From the NCBI GenBank assembly GCA_963819075.1, contig CAWFUP010000006.1, positions 329,714-393,713 of the forward strand: DNA of 64,000 nucleotides, in the 5' to 3' direction. Made by a program: the position numbers and the translations under genes. The notes below the pieces were generated by a model. That model worked only from the letters and a program-made list of their open reading frames with translations, ran no database searches and was not told where the DNA came from. This document shows, one piece after another, positions 45,551 to 53,928 of the stretch (position 1 is its first letter; the number at the start of each line of letters is the position of its first letter). Source of the DNA: CAVQBJ01 sp963819075 (GTDB taxonomy: Bacteria > Actinomycetota > Thermoleophilia > Solirubrobacterales > Solirubrobacteraceae).

Positions 45551-47770
45551 ATGGGCCGTCGGGTGACGTTTTCGCGCAACCTCACGCTCTCGCTCTCGCG
45601 GACCTGTCGCTGCTACTGCAAGTACTGCGCGTTCGCCACCCACCAGGCGCATCTGCACTCGCCCGACGAGGTCGAGGCGATTCTCGACGGCGCCGTGCGC
45701 CACCGCGCCAAGGAGCTGCTCGTGCTCACCGGCGAGCACCCCGAGGTCAACGCCACCGTGCGAGCGCGGCTGGCCGAGTACGGCCACGAGGACTTCACCT
45801 CCTACGTCGTGTGGGCCTGTGAGCGCGCGCTCGAGCGCGGGCTGCTGCCGCACACCAACCTCGGCGTGCTGCCCCGAGAGGACCTCGCCCGGCTGCGCGA
45901 GGTCACCGCCTCGCAGGGACTTATGCTCGAGTCGGTGGCCGAGCGGCTCATGGAGACCGTCCACGCCGGGTCGCCGACCAAGCACCCGCAGCGCCGCCTG
46001 GAGACGATCCGCGCCGCGGGGGAGCTGCGCATCCCGTTCACGAGCGGCATCCTCGTCGGCATCGGCGAGACCGAAGAGGAGCGCGTCGCCTCCTTGCAGG
46101 CGATCGCGGACGTGCACCGCGAGCACGGACACATCCAGGAGGTCATCCTCCAGAACTTCGTGCCCCACCAGAGCTACTACGGGCGCGAGCCGGCGGAGAT
46201 CGCCGACGCCGCGGCACGCGAGTACTGGCGCACCGGTGTCGGGCACGGGCCCGCGCTCGACCGGCCCACGTGGGCCAGCCCTGTCTCGATCGAGGACCTC
46301 GAGCGCCTCATCGGCGTCGCCCGCGAGCTCATGCCCGACGTCGGCATCCAGGTGCCGCCGAACCTGTCCGACTGGTGGCCCGAGCTCGTCGCCGCCGGCG
46401 CCACCGACCTCGGTGGGCTGTCGGCCAACGGCGACCACATCTCCCCCGAGCATCCGTTCCCCTCGCCGCCGCAGGTGCGAAAGCGCCTCGCCGTCGACGG
46501 GGCGGCGCTGTCCGAGCGCCTCTGCGTGTACCCGCGCTACATCGACGAGGACTGGATCGCCCCCGGCGTGCTCGACGTCATCAAGGCGCGCTACTGGTCG
46601 TTCATCCCGCGCCGCGGCTCCGGTCGCACCGACGCGCCGCGGCCGATCCGCCGCGACATCGTGCCGGCCGCGATTGCCAAGGGCCGCGCCGGCCTCGCAC
46701 TGAGCGAGGACGAGCTGACCGGGCTGTTCGCGGAGGACCGCCCGGAGGCGATCGAGGACCTGCGTCAGGCCGCCGATGAGCTCCGCGCCGAGCTCGCCGG
46801 TGAGACGGTGACGTTCGTCGTCAATCGCAACATCAACGTCTCCAACGTGTGCACCGTCGGCTGCGCCTTCTGCGGCTTCGGCCAGAGCAAGCGCTCACCG
46901 GACGCCTACGAGCACGACCGCGACGAGTTCGTCCGCCGCGTGCTCGAGGCGATCGACTACGGGGCCACGGAGATCTGCATGCAGTCGGGCATTCACCCCG
47001 ACTGGGTGCTCGAGGACTACGAGGGCTGGCTGCGTCTCATCCGCGAGACCGCGCCCCAGCTGCATGTCCATGCCTACTCGCCGATGGAGGTGGCGCACAT
47101 GTGCGACATCTCCGAGCTGCCGCCCGACGTCGTGTTCGCGCGCCTGCGCGACGCCGGCCTCGACTCCACCCCGGGCACCGCCGCCGAGGTCCTGCACGAC
47201 GGCGTGCGCGAGCGCATCTCACCGAACAAGCTTCCGGTCGCCCGCTGGGTGGAGATGATCGAGGCCTCGCATCGCGCCGGGCTCCGCTCGACCGCAACCG
47301 TCATGTTCGGGCACATCGAGGAGCCGTGGGAGCTGGCCGAGCACATGCGCGTGGTGCGAGCGCTCCAGGAGCGCACCGGCGGGATCACCGAATTCGTGCC
47401 GCTGTCCTTCATCCCGTTTCAGACGCTGCTCGGGCGCACGCACGGCGTCGAAGAGATCTCCCCCGAGGAGAACCTCAAGCACACCGCCGTGTTCCGCCTC
47501 GCGCTCGGCCGCAGCGTGCCCAGCCTGCAGGCATCCTGGGTGAAGATGGGCCTCGACGCCGCCACCGAGGCGTTGCGCTGGGGGGTCAACGACCTCGGCG
47601 GCACGCTCATGGAGGAGTCGATCAGCCGCATGGCCGGCTCCCAGCACGGCGTGCGCCTCGATCCGCCCGAGCTCATCGCCGCCGCCCACCGTGCCGGCCG
47701 ACCGGCCGCCGAGCGCACGACGTTGTACGCGATCCGCCGCCGCTACGAGCTCGCGCCCGCGGCCGTCTGA
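45551..47770 (+). CDS. fbiC: FO synthase, fused CofG-CofH radical SAM enzyme
   Basis: A protein of 739 residues with two radical SAM modules. The CofG half begins with the Fe-S motif CRCYCKYCAF (CX3CX2C) near residue 19. The CofH half has CTVGCAFCGF near residue 435. Together they make the deazaflavin FO from tyrosine and a ribityl-diaminouracil, the first committed step of F420 synthesis. The single-chain form is typical of actinobacteria. The remaining F420 genes lie at 51525-54620. Its last 552 nt are overlapped on the other strand by the unusually long frame of the EamA gene. Confidence 0.93.
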   Translation: MGRRVTFSRNLTLSLSRTCRCYCKYCAFATHQAHLHSPDEVEAILDGAVRHRAKELLVLTGEHPEVNATVRARLAEYGHEDFTSYVVWACERALERGLLPHTNLGVLPREDLARLREVTASQGLMLESVAERLMETVHAGSPTKHPQRRLETIRAAGELRIPFTSGILVGIGETEEERVASLQAIADVHREHGHIQEVILQNFVPHQSYYGREPAEIADAAAREYWRTGVGHGPALDRPTWASPVSIEDLERLIGVARELMPDVGIQVPPNLSDWWPELVAAGATDLGGLSANGDHISPEHPFPSPPQVRKRLAVDGAALSERLCVYPRYIDEDWIAPGVLDVIKARYWSFIPRRGSGRTDAPRPIRRDIVPAAIAKGRAGLALSEDELTGLFAEDRPEAIEDLRQAADELRAELAGETVTFVVNRNINVSNVCTVGCAFCGFGQSKRSPDAYEHDRDEFVRRVLEAIDYGATEICMQSGIHPDWVLEDYEGWLRLIRETAPQLHVHAYSPMEVAHMCDISELPPDVVFARLRDAGLDSTPGTAAEVLHDGVRERISPNKLPVARWVEMIEASHRAGLRSTATVMFGHIEEPWELAEHMRVVRALQERTGGITEFVPLSFIPFQTLLGRTHGVEEISPEENLKHTAVFRLALGRSVPSLQASWVKMGLDAATEALRWGVNDLGGTLMEESISRMAGSQHGVRLDPPELIAAAHRAGRPAAERTTLYAIRRRYELAPAAV

Positions 47771-48619
47771 GCGCTCGCGGGTGGCCGGCGCTCGATGCAG
47801 CGCAACGCCGGCGATCACGAGCCCGATACCGAACAGCTCGCGCGCGGACGGCCATTGACGCAGCACGAGGATGCCGATCGTCGTGGCCACTGCGGGCAGC
47901 AGCGAGACCATGAGCGCGTAGGTCGCCCGCGCCAGCCGGGCGAGGGCGAGCTGATCGGTGACGTAGGGGATGACCGACGAGCACACGCCGACGCCGGCGC
48001 CGGCGAGCAGCAGGCCCGGATGGTGGACGGTGGGCAGCGCCGCCCCGAGTCCGAACGGCGTCGCCAGGACGGCCGCGACGAGCATCGAGGCGGCGAGGCC
48101 ATCGATTCCGCGCACGCCCGGTCGCTTCGCCAGGTCGTCAGCGATGACGATGTAGGCGGCGAACAGCGCCGCGTTCGCGAGCGCGAGGGCGAGGCCGAGC
48201 GGGGACGCGTGCAGCTGGACGTCGGTGAGCACTCCGGCGCCGGCCACGGCCAGGACGAGCGCGGCCGCGTTGCGCGGCCGCCGAGCGCCAAGTGCGGCGA
48301 GCGCGATCACCGGGACGAACTCGACCGCGGCGACGGTCCCGAGCGCGAGCCGGTCGATCGCCAGGTAGAAGCAGCCATTCATCGCGGCGAGCACGCCGCC
48401 CCAGGCGAGCACGAGCCGCCGGGTCTGCGGAGTCCACGCCCCGATGGCCCGCCAGGGACGCCGCCAAGCCGTGAGCACGATCGCGGCCGTGGCGATCCTC
48501 AGCCAGGCGACCCCGAGGACCGCGACGTGCGAGAACAGCAGCACGGCGAATGCCGGTCCAAGGTAGTGGAACACGGCGCTGACGACAAAGAACGCGTGCG
48601 GCGGCACGGAACGTCGCAT
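47219..48619 (-). CDS. EamA-family (DMT) transporter with anomalous antisense C-terminal extension
   Basis: The frame gives 466 residues. Residues about 10-275 are a normal ten-helix EamA exporter with two internal repeats (FSHVAVLGVAWLRIATAAIV, then NAALFAAYIVIADDLAK and LARATYALMVSLLPAVAT). After LHRAPATRERS no stop codon occurs, and about 190 further residues read antisense through fbiC until 47219. That tail is polar, of biased composition and unlike any transporter. A lost stop codon or a single-base change near 47790 is likely. The family exports amino acids or other small metabolites. It is divergent from the Lrp gene, a pairing common for amino-acid exporters. Confidence 0.75.
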   Translation of the reverse strand: MRRSVPPHAFFVVSAVFHYLGPAFAVLLFSHVAVLGVAWLRIATAAIVLTAWRRPWRAIGAWTPQTRRLVLAWGGVLAAMNGCFYLAIDRLALGTVAAVEFVPVIALAALGARRPRNAAALVLAVAGAGVLTDVQLHASPLGLALALANAALFAAYIVIADDLAKRPGVRGIDGLAASMLVAAVLATPFGLGAALPTVHHPGLLLAGAGVGVCSSVIPYVTDQLALARLARATYALMVSLLPAVATTIGILVLRQWPSARELFGIGLVIAGVALHRAPATRERSDGRGRELVAAADRVQRRALGGRSAGTVGGGDELGRIEAHAVLGAGHAADRLLHERAAEVVDPPAQRLGGGVEAHLHPGCLQAGHAAAEREAEHGGVLEVLLGGDLFDAVRAPEQRLKRDEGQRHEFGDPAGALLERSHHAHVLGQLPRLLDVPEHDGCGRAEPGAMRGLDHLHPAGDRKLVR

Positions 48620-48668
48620 GCGGTGATGGTTGCGGACTCGGCGCCGTCGTTACATGGCTGATCACAGG

Positions 48669-48674
48669 TATTAT
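48669..48674 (+). promoter_or_regulatory. Candidate -10 box of the Lrp-family regulator
   Basis: TATTAT ends 7 nt before the ATG at 48682. It lies in the 62-bp divergent region shared with the EamA gene, where the regulator itself may bind. Confidence 0.4.
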
Positions 48675-48681
48675 CGATGTC

Positions 48682-49161
48682 ATGCCTACGAAGAAAAGGT
48701 CATCCAAGGTAATCACCGTCGATGACGTGCTGGATGAGTCGGATCGACTGTTGATCGACCAATTACAGCGCGACGCACGGGTGTCGCTCGCCGAGCTTGG
48801 CCGGCGAGTCGGTCTGTCTGCCCCGGCGGTCGCCGAGCGCGTGCGACGCCTCGAGGACGGGGGCGTGATCACCGGCTACCACGCGTCGGTCGACCCACGG
48901 CGGCTCGGCTACGGGCTCGGCGTGATCATCCGACTCCGCCCGGCGCCGCGTCAGATCGCCGCTGCCGCCCAGCTGGTTCGGGAGACGCCCGAAGTCGTGG
49001 AATGCCACCGGGTCACTGGCGAGGACTGCTTCGTCATGACCACGTATGTCCGCGACGTAGAGCACCTCGAGCAGATCATCGACCGCTTTGTCGCCTGCGG
49101 CCAGACGACGACGTCGATCATGCAGTCGGCGCCCGTGCCGCGGCGCCCGGTCGTGGCCTGA
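48682..49161 (+). CDS. Lrp/AsnC family transcriptional regulator
   Basis: A protein of 159 residues. After a short basic N-terminal tail, the winged helix is DRLLIDQLQRDARVSLAELG and RVGLSAPAVAERVRRLEDGG. The RAM/AsnC ligand domain follows (LGYGLGVIIRLRP, VVECHRVTGEDCFVM, LEQIIDRFVACGQTTTSI). It likely senses an amino acid and controls the divergent EamA exporter. The start codon is 7 nt after a TATTAT box. Confidence 0.9.
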   Translation: MPTKKRSSKVITVDDVLDESDRLLIDQLQRDARVSLAELGRRVGLSAPAVAERVRRLEDGGVITGYHASVDPRRLGYGLGVIIRLRPAPRQIAAAAQLVRETPEVVECHRVTGEDCFVMTTYVRDVEHLEQIIDRFVACGQTTTSIMQSAPVPRRPVVA

Positions 49162-49207
49162 GCCACGGCGGCGGCGCCGGATGGGCGACGCCGCCCCCGA
49201 CGTCCGC

Positions 49208-49384
49208 TCAGCTCGTGGTCTGCCCGGCTCCGCCGCCGCCGCCCCCGGCATGCGCACTGTCAAGGGTGTGCTCCACCGAGGTGGGCATGTTGCCGCCGCT
49301 CACCTCGTCGGTGTCCTGCAGCGGAGCCTCGAGATCCTCGATGGCCTCGGCGGAATCCTGGTCACGTGCCTGCTCGTCGGTCAT
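49208..49384 (-). CDS. 58-residue peptide with Gly-Gly leader-like motif
   Basis: An ORF of 58 codons starting at 49384 with GGAG 5 nt upstream. The N-terminal 31 residues are acidic (MTDEQARDQDSAEAIEDLEA, then DTDEVSGG). The Leu/Glu helix ending in Gly-Gly looks like the leader of double-glycine-type secreted or modified peptides. The following 27 residues include a run of six Gly and end in AGQTTS. A TAGCGT box about 35 nt upstream fits a promoter. No maturase or C39 peptidase transporter is adjacent, so the assignment as a peptide precursor is speculative; that it is translated is more likely than not. Confidence 0.5.
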   Translation of the reverse strand: MTDEQARDQDSAEAIEDLEAPLQDTDEVSGGNMPTSVEHTLDSAHAGGGGGGAGQTTS

Positions 49385-49512
49385 GCCTGCTCCAGTCGCT
49401 GTCGGAAGTTGACCGCTGCGACGCTACCGGTGCCAGGCGCCGGCGTGGGGGAATCTGGACACTCCCGAGGGTCCGGCTAGGGTGGCCCGCCGGTAGGCGG
49501 GCGGTTGGTAGG

Positions 49513-50922
49513 TCAGGCGCGCGCGAACTGGCCGTGGAAGCTGAAGGGGATCGCGTGCGGCACGGAGGCGCGGGCGACCTCGGTGAGCGTGGCGGCATCG
49601 AGGACGAGCAGGAAGGAGCGCTCGGCTCCGGCATCGAGCACGATGGACAGCAGAACGCCGTCGTCCTCCTTCTCGCCGCCCGGCTCGGCCACGAACACCG
49701 GCTCGCCGGGGAAGCAGCCCGGTTGTGACCAGGCCGTCGCCGTGCCGGTGTCGGCGTCGATCCGGACGATCTTCTCCAGCCAGCCGCTCGGCCCGGTGTC
49801 GTTGCCCCACGCGTACTGGTACGGGCGCCCGTTGCAGCGGCGGTAGTTGATGCGGGGCAGCTCGAGGCCGCCCTCGGCCAGGCGCTCGCGGGTCACGGTG
49901 CGCTTGGTCAGGGACAGCCGGAAGCGCGTGGGCACGGCCTGGGAGAGCGAGGCGCTCCCGGAGCGCAGGCGCTCGAGGTAGAGGTCCTCGATGATCCGGG
50001 CGTCCTCGAAGGCGCACAGGTCGACGATGACCTCGTCGCCGCGCTCGTAGGCGTTGATGTGGTGGAAGCCGAAGCAGGCCTCGGTCTGAAAGCCGCTCAG
50101 CGTCTCGCCGCTGTCGCGGTCCACGAGGGTGAAGCGGGTGCCGAGCTCGGGCTTCCAGCGGTAGTTCTCGATGTAGGGGCGCCCGGACAGCGCGAGGCGC
50201 AGCGGATTGACCACGAATGGGAACTCGGCGAGCACGAACCAGCGTTCGCTCAGCCCGAACGAGTGCATGTAGGACGGCTCGCGCACCGGCAGCGAGGCGA
50301 GCACGCGCGGCGTGGCGGACGCCGGGTCGACGCGGAAGAAGCGGTAGCTGCTGCGCGGGCCGAGCTTGGCCGCATAGTTGAGCATCGCGTCGTCGCGGTC
50401 GGCATGGGGGTGGGCGGTCGTCAGCTGCCCCGGCGCGGTGAACGCGACGCCGGCGCTGCGCAGCGTCGCCGGGTCGAATTCGATCGGCATCGGGGTCTCG
50501 GTCATGGCCACGAAGCGCTCGCCGAGGCGCGAGACATTCACGTTCGCGTTGTCGGTGAGGTCCGGTCCGGTGAACAGCGACTGGACGCGCTGGTAGAGCG
50601 AGCGACAGGGGTCGGTGGCGAACTCGGGGAGGGCGATGCGGCCGGTCTCTCGCGCGCGGCGGTAGGCACGGCTCTCGAGGAAGCGGTTCCCGTAGGAGAC
50701 CGCGCCGTCGGCGATCGTGAAGCGGTGCAGCATCGCGTAGCCGTCGAACCAGTGGCGCATCGCCGCGTCGCCGACCTCGAACTTCGCCGGGCCGGTGCGC
50801 AGGAGCGAACCGCCGAGCCACGGAGGAAGCGCGCCCTCGAGCGGGAGCTCATCGACCGTCACCTCGCTCTCGAGCGAGCGGAACCCGACGCGATGGTCGT
50901 GCTGCGTGGCGGTCATTGACAT
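49513..50922 (-). CDS. Carotenoid cleavage oxygenase (RPE65 family)
   Basis: A protein of 469 residues. The four iron-binding His are visible in TTAHPHAD, SYMHSFGLSE, GFHHINAYE and FSFHGQFA (the last near the C-terminus), on a seven-bladed propeller. The family cleaves carotenoids or apocarotenoids with O2. The start at 50922 has GGGAGG 4 nt upstream. It is divergent from a PadR regulator across 57 bp that contains a 7-bp palindrome, so it is probably repressed by PadR. No carotenoid synthesis gene is in the window. Confidence 0.9.
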   Translation of the reverse strand: MSMTATQHDHRVGFRSLESEVTVDELPLEGALPPWLGGSLLRTGPAKFEVGDAAMRHWFDGYAMLHRFTIADGAVSYGNRFLESRAYRRARETGRIALPEFATDPCRSLYQRVQSLFTGPDLTDNANVNVSRLGERFVAMTETPMPIEFDPATLRSAGVAFTAPGQLTTAHPHADRDDAMLNYAAKLGPRSSYRFFRVDPASATPRVLASLPVREPSYMHSFGLSERWFVLAEFPFVVNPLRLALSGRPYIENYRWKPELGTRFTLVDRDSGETLSGFQTEACFGFHHINAYERGDEVIVDLCAFEDARIIEDLYLERLRSGSASLSQAVPTRFRLSLTKRTVTRERLAEGGLELPRINYRRCNGRPYQYAWGNDTGPSGWLEKIVRIDADTGTATAWSQPGCFPGEPVFVAEPGGEKEDDGVLLSIVLDAGAERSFLLVLDAATLTEVARASVPHAIPFSFHGQFARA

Positions 50923-50940
50923 GGTGCCTCCCGAATGGTC

Positions 50941-50961
50941 CGGTTCGAATGATGCGAACCG
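50941..50961. promoter_or_regulatory. Palindromic operator candidate between carotenoid oxygenase and padR
   Basis: CGGTTCG (50941-50947) and CGAACCG (50955-50961) are perfect 7-bp inverted arms around AATGATG. They overlap minus-strand TACGGT and lie just before plus-strand TACGCT boxes (50962-50972), so a bound regulator would cover both promoters. PadR is the obvious candidate. Confidence 0.5.
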
Positions 50962-50979
50962 TACGCTACGCTGCACGGT

Positions 50980-51495
50980 GTGTCAACCCCGCGCCTGACG
51001 ACCACTTCGTTCATCGTCCTCGGTCTCGTCGAGCAGCTCCAGCCGGCGACGCCCTACGACGTCAAGCGCGTTGCTCACCTGAGCGTTGCCAACTTCTGGA
51101 CGCTGCCGCACACGCAGCTGTACACCGAGTGCGAGCGGCTCGCGGAGGTCGGCTACCTCGACGAGGACCGCGAGCAACACGGCCGGCGCCGGCGATTGTT
51201 CCGGCTCACCGCGGAGGGGCGCGCCGCGCTCGACTCCTGGCGGGCCGACCCCGTGGTCGAGGATGGCCTCGTCCGCGACGCGAGCCTGCTCAAGCTCTTC
51301 CTCGGCGGTGACCCCGCGGCGCTCGCGCGCGAGCAGCTGCCGGTCCATCGGGGGTCGCTGGAGACCTACGAGGCGCTCTCCGGCGCCGAGGGTCCGGCGA
51401 TGGGCGACGGGCCGCGGGCCGCGCTGCGAGCCGGTATCCAGCTCGAGCGCGCTTATGTTGCGTTCTGGTCGTCGCTGCTCGACGCCGGCGACTAG
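50980..51495 (+). CDS. PadR family transcriptional regulator
   Basis: A protein of 171 residues. The winged helix is FIVLGLVEQLQPATPYDVKR, NFWTLPHTQLYTECERLAEV, then GYLDEDREQHGRRRRLFRLT as the wing. The C-terminal helices form the dimerisation part of the longer PadR subclass. It is divergent from the carotenoid oxygenase gene and likely represses it and itself; the effector is unknown. The GTG at 50980 is 7 nt after TACGCT (50967-50972), so probably leaderless. Confidence 0.88.
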   Translation: MSTPRLTTTSFIVLGLVEQLQPATPYDVKRVAHLSVANFWTLPHTQLYTECERLAEVGYLDEDREQHGRRRRLFRLTAEGRAALDSWRADPVVEDGLVRDASLLKLFLGGDPAALAREQLPVHRGSLETYEALSGAEGPAMGDGPRAALRAGIQLERAYVAFWSSLLDAGD

Positions 51496-51524
51496 CCTGA
51501 CAGCGTGACGACGACGGAGCGCTC

Positions 51525-52289
51525 TCAGCGAAACAGGTCCTCGCCGACCGCTCGCACCATCGCCGCCGCGCCCGGCCCGTCCGCGTCGGTTACGTGCGCG
51601 GCGAGGCCATCGACGAGCACCACCGGCTCGCGCGAGTCCTTATCGCGAACGAGGTCGGCCGCCGCGGCCGCGCCGTCGGCCACGGCGATGAGCGTGGCCG
51701 ACAGCTCGCGCCCGACCGAGTCGTGGCGTCCCCGCCAGTCGTCGAGCGGGCGCAGGCCGGCGCAGCCAACGGCCACGTCGACCTGCCCGAGGCGCCATGC
51801 GCGGCCGAAGCTGTCGCTGACGACCACGGCGGGGGCGACGCCGACGCGCTCGTGCAGGGCCGCGCGCAGCCGCCGCGCCGAGGCGTCGGGATCGCGGGGG
51901 AGGAGGACGACCTCGCCCTCGGCCGCGGCGTTGGACGTGTCCACGCCGGCATTGGCGCACACGAACCCGTGCCGCGTGCGCCCGATGATCACCCCGCGCT
52001 CGGCGCGCACGACATCGACGCACTGGTCGAGCACGACCTGCACCGCGCGCGCGTCGGGCTTGCCGAGGCGCGCGGCCAGCTCGACCGCCTCGGCGCCCGC
52101 CGTCACGTCGCGCAGCGCGACGACGGCTCCCTCGGCCTTCGAGACCGCCTTATGCGCGATGACAAGGACCGTCGACGCGTCGAGCCGGATGCTCGCCCGT
52201 GCCGTCGCCGCGACGATGAGGTCGGCCAGGTCGGCGCCGCGGGTGATCTCGGGCAGCCCGGGCAAGGCGCGGGCGCGCAGCCCGGTCAC
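51525..52289 (-). CDS. cofE: Coenzyme F420:L-glutamate ligase (CofE type, single domain)
   Basis: A protein of 254 residues. It has VLVIAHKAVSKAEG, RTRHGFVCANAGVDTSN and VVVSDSFGRAWRLGQVDVAV with the acidic residues that bind metal and GTP. It adds glutamates to F420-0. Mycobacterial FbiB carries an extra nitroreductase-like domain; that domain is absent here, as in archaeal CofE. The GTG start overlaps the cofC stop by 4 nt. It is the last gene of the npdG-cofD-cofC-cofE operon. Confidence 0.9.
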   Translation of the reverse strand: MTGLRARALPGLPEITRGADLADLIVAATARASIRLDASTVLVIAHKAVSKAEGAVVALRDVTAGAEAVELAARLGKPDARAVQVVLDQCVDVVRAERGVIIGRTRHGFVCANAGVDTSNAAAEGEVVLLPRDPDASARRLRAALHERVGVAPAVVVSDSFGRAWRLGQVDVAVGCAGLRPLDDWRGRHDSVGRELSATLIAVADGAAAAADLVRDKDSREPVVLVDGLAAHVTDADGPGAAAMVRAVGEDLFR

Positions 52290-52969
52290 CGGATGGTCGG
52301 TGTCGGCGCCGCGCCATGACGACGCAGCCAGGCTCGCGTGCGGGCGGCCCGCGGGCCCTCGACGTGCCCGCTCCCGAGCAGGCGCTCGCTCAGCACCGTG
52401 AGATCGTCGCCGGTGTCGATGTCGAGCAGCAGCGAGGCAGGGTGGGCGACCGTCGCCGGCACGCCGGCCGCGGCGGCGAGCGCACGATGGCGGGCCAGGC
52501 TGTCGGGGCCGAAGCTCGGCGCGATGACGTCGGGCGGCGTGAGCAGCAGCGCGTTCGTGCCGGTCCCGTGGCGATCGGGCACGATCACCACCGATGTCTC
52601 GGTCGCGGCCCCGAGGAGCGTCTCGAGCTCGGCCGGGTCGAGCGCCGGGCAGTCGCCGGGCACGAGCAGCACGCGCCCGGCGCCGCGGCGGCGGGCGTGC
52701 TCGGCCCCGGCCCGTGCCGCGGAGCTCTGACCGTCCTGGAGCGCATCGGGGATTGCGGCGGCTCCCACCTCGCCGGCCGCCGCGATCGCGCCGGGCTCGT
52801 TGCTGACGACGATGATCTCGACCAGCCCGTCGGTGGCCGCCAGCGCGTCGAGGACGTCGCGAACCATCGTGGCCACCAGCTCGGGACGCCGGACGTCGGA
52901 GACGGCGCCGCCGAGGCGCTGCTTGGCCAGGGCGAAGCGTTTGACGGGAAGGACCGCGGCCGTGCGCAT
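52286..52969 (-). CDS. cofC: 2-phospho-L-lactate (or PEP) guanylyltransferase CofC
   Basis: A protein of 227 residues. It has the nucleotidyltransferase start VLPVKRFALAKQRL, VPGDCPAL, PDRHGTGTNALLL and a closing LLDIDTGDDLTVL, all typical of CofC/FbiD. It activates phospholactate or phosphoenolpyruvate with GTP for transfer to FO. The ATG at 52969 fits the family start; the open frame up to 53506 is a shadow of cofD. Confidence 0.9.
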   Translation of the reverse strand: MRTAAVLPVKRFALAKQRLGGAVSDVRRPELVATMVRDVLDALAATDGLVEIIVVSNEPGAIAAAGEVGAAAIPDALQDGQSSAARAGAEHARRRGAGRVLLVPGDCPALDPAELETLLGAATETSVVIVPDRHGTGTNALLLTPPDVIAPSFGPDSLARHRALAAAAGVPATVAHPASLLLDIDTGDDLTVLSERLLGSGHVEGPRAARTRAWLRRHGAAPTPTIR

Positions 52970-53004
52970 CGACCCAGACGTTAGGCGCTCGTGGCCCGCG
53001 GGCG

Positions 53005-53928
53005 TCACGACGAGGCGAGCGCGAGCGCGAAGTCGAGCGTCTCGGCGGCCACGCGCCGGCGGCCCGCCGCGTCGCCCATTCGCACGTCGGTCTCCAGGAC
53101 CGCGACGTCCCCGACCCGCTCGTCGGTGACGAGGCCGTCGATGAGCCCGTCGTAGTGCTCGGCCACGCCGGCGACGCTCGCCGGCACGCCCGCGTGGCGC
53201 AGGAACGCCGCCGTCGGTCCCTTCAGCACCTGGCCCTCGACGATCGGGCTGACGGCGACCACGGGGGCGGGGGCCGCGGTGAGCGCCGCGCGCAGCGCGG
53301 GGATGGCGAGGATCGGCCCGATCGAGGCGATTGGGTTGGAGGGCCCGATGACGATCGCCTCGGCGCCAGCGATCGCCTCGAGCACCGCCGCGGTCGGTGC
53401 CGCGATCTCGGCGCCGCGGAACTCGACGCCGTCGATCGCCGGGCGGCCGCCGAGGCGGATCATGAACTCCTGGAACGAGCGCCACTCCCCGCCGCTCTGC
53501 ACCCACGTGCGCACCGGGTCATCGCTCGTCGGCAGTACGCGCGCGCCGATGTCCAGCGTCCTCGTCAGCCGACCATGGGCCGCGCTGAGCGACTCACCGG
53601 CGTCGAGCAGCTCGCGGCGGCGCAGGCACCACGCGAGGTCGCGGTCGCCGAGATTGAACCAGACCTCCTCGCCGAGCTCGCGCAGGCCATCCATGACGGC
53701 GAAGGTGTCGTCGCGCAGGCCCCAGCCCCGCGCGTCGATGCGATCGGCCAGCCAGAACGACACGAGGTCGGGGTCCGGCGAGACGTAGGCACCGTAGATC
53801 TCGATGTCGTCACCGGTGTTGGCGACGATCGTCAGCCGCTCGGGCTCGACGACGTCGAGCAGGCCGCGCGCGAGCTTGGCCCCGCCGGTGCCGCCGGCCA
53901 GGACGACGACGCTCGTGCTCAGTCCCAT
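53005..53928 (-). CDS. cofD: 2-phospho-L-lactate transferase CofD/FbiA
   Basis: A protein of 307 residues. VVLAGGTGGAKLARGL (FO/nucleotide site), VANTGDDIEIYG, WFNLGDRDLAW, and VIGPSNPIASIGPILA are the family's conserved blocks. It transfers the phospholactyl or enolpyruvyl phosphate group from the CofC product to FO, giving F420-0 or dehydro-F420-0. Its start overlaps the end of npdG by 10 nt. Confidence 0.93.
   Translation of the reverse strand: MGLSTSVVVLAGGTGGAKLARGLLDVVEPERLTIVANTGDDIEIYGAYVSPDPDLVSFWLADRIDARGWGLRDDTFAVMDGLRELGEEVWFNLGDRDLAWCLRRRELLDAGESLSAAHGRLTRTLDIGARVLPTSDDPVRTWVQSGGEWRSFQEFMIRLGGRPAIDGVEFRGAEIAAPTAAVLEAIAGAEAIVIGPSNPIASIGPILAIPALRAALTAAPAPVVAVSPIVEGQVLKGPTAAFLRHAGVPASVAGVAEHYDGLIDGLVTDERVGDVAVLETDVRMGDAAGRRRVAAETLDFALALASS

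Noticed and set aside
52286..53506. Long N-terminal extension of cofC (406 codons)
   Set aside because: The extra 179 codons are antisense-free but overlap cofD in another frame and have no homology; the family start at 52969 fits.
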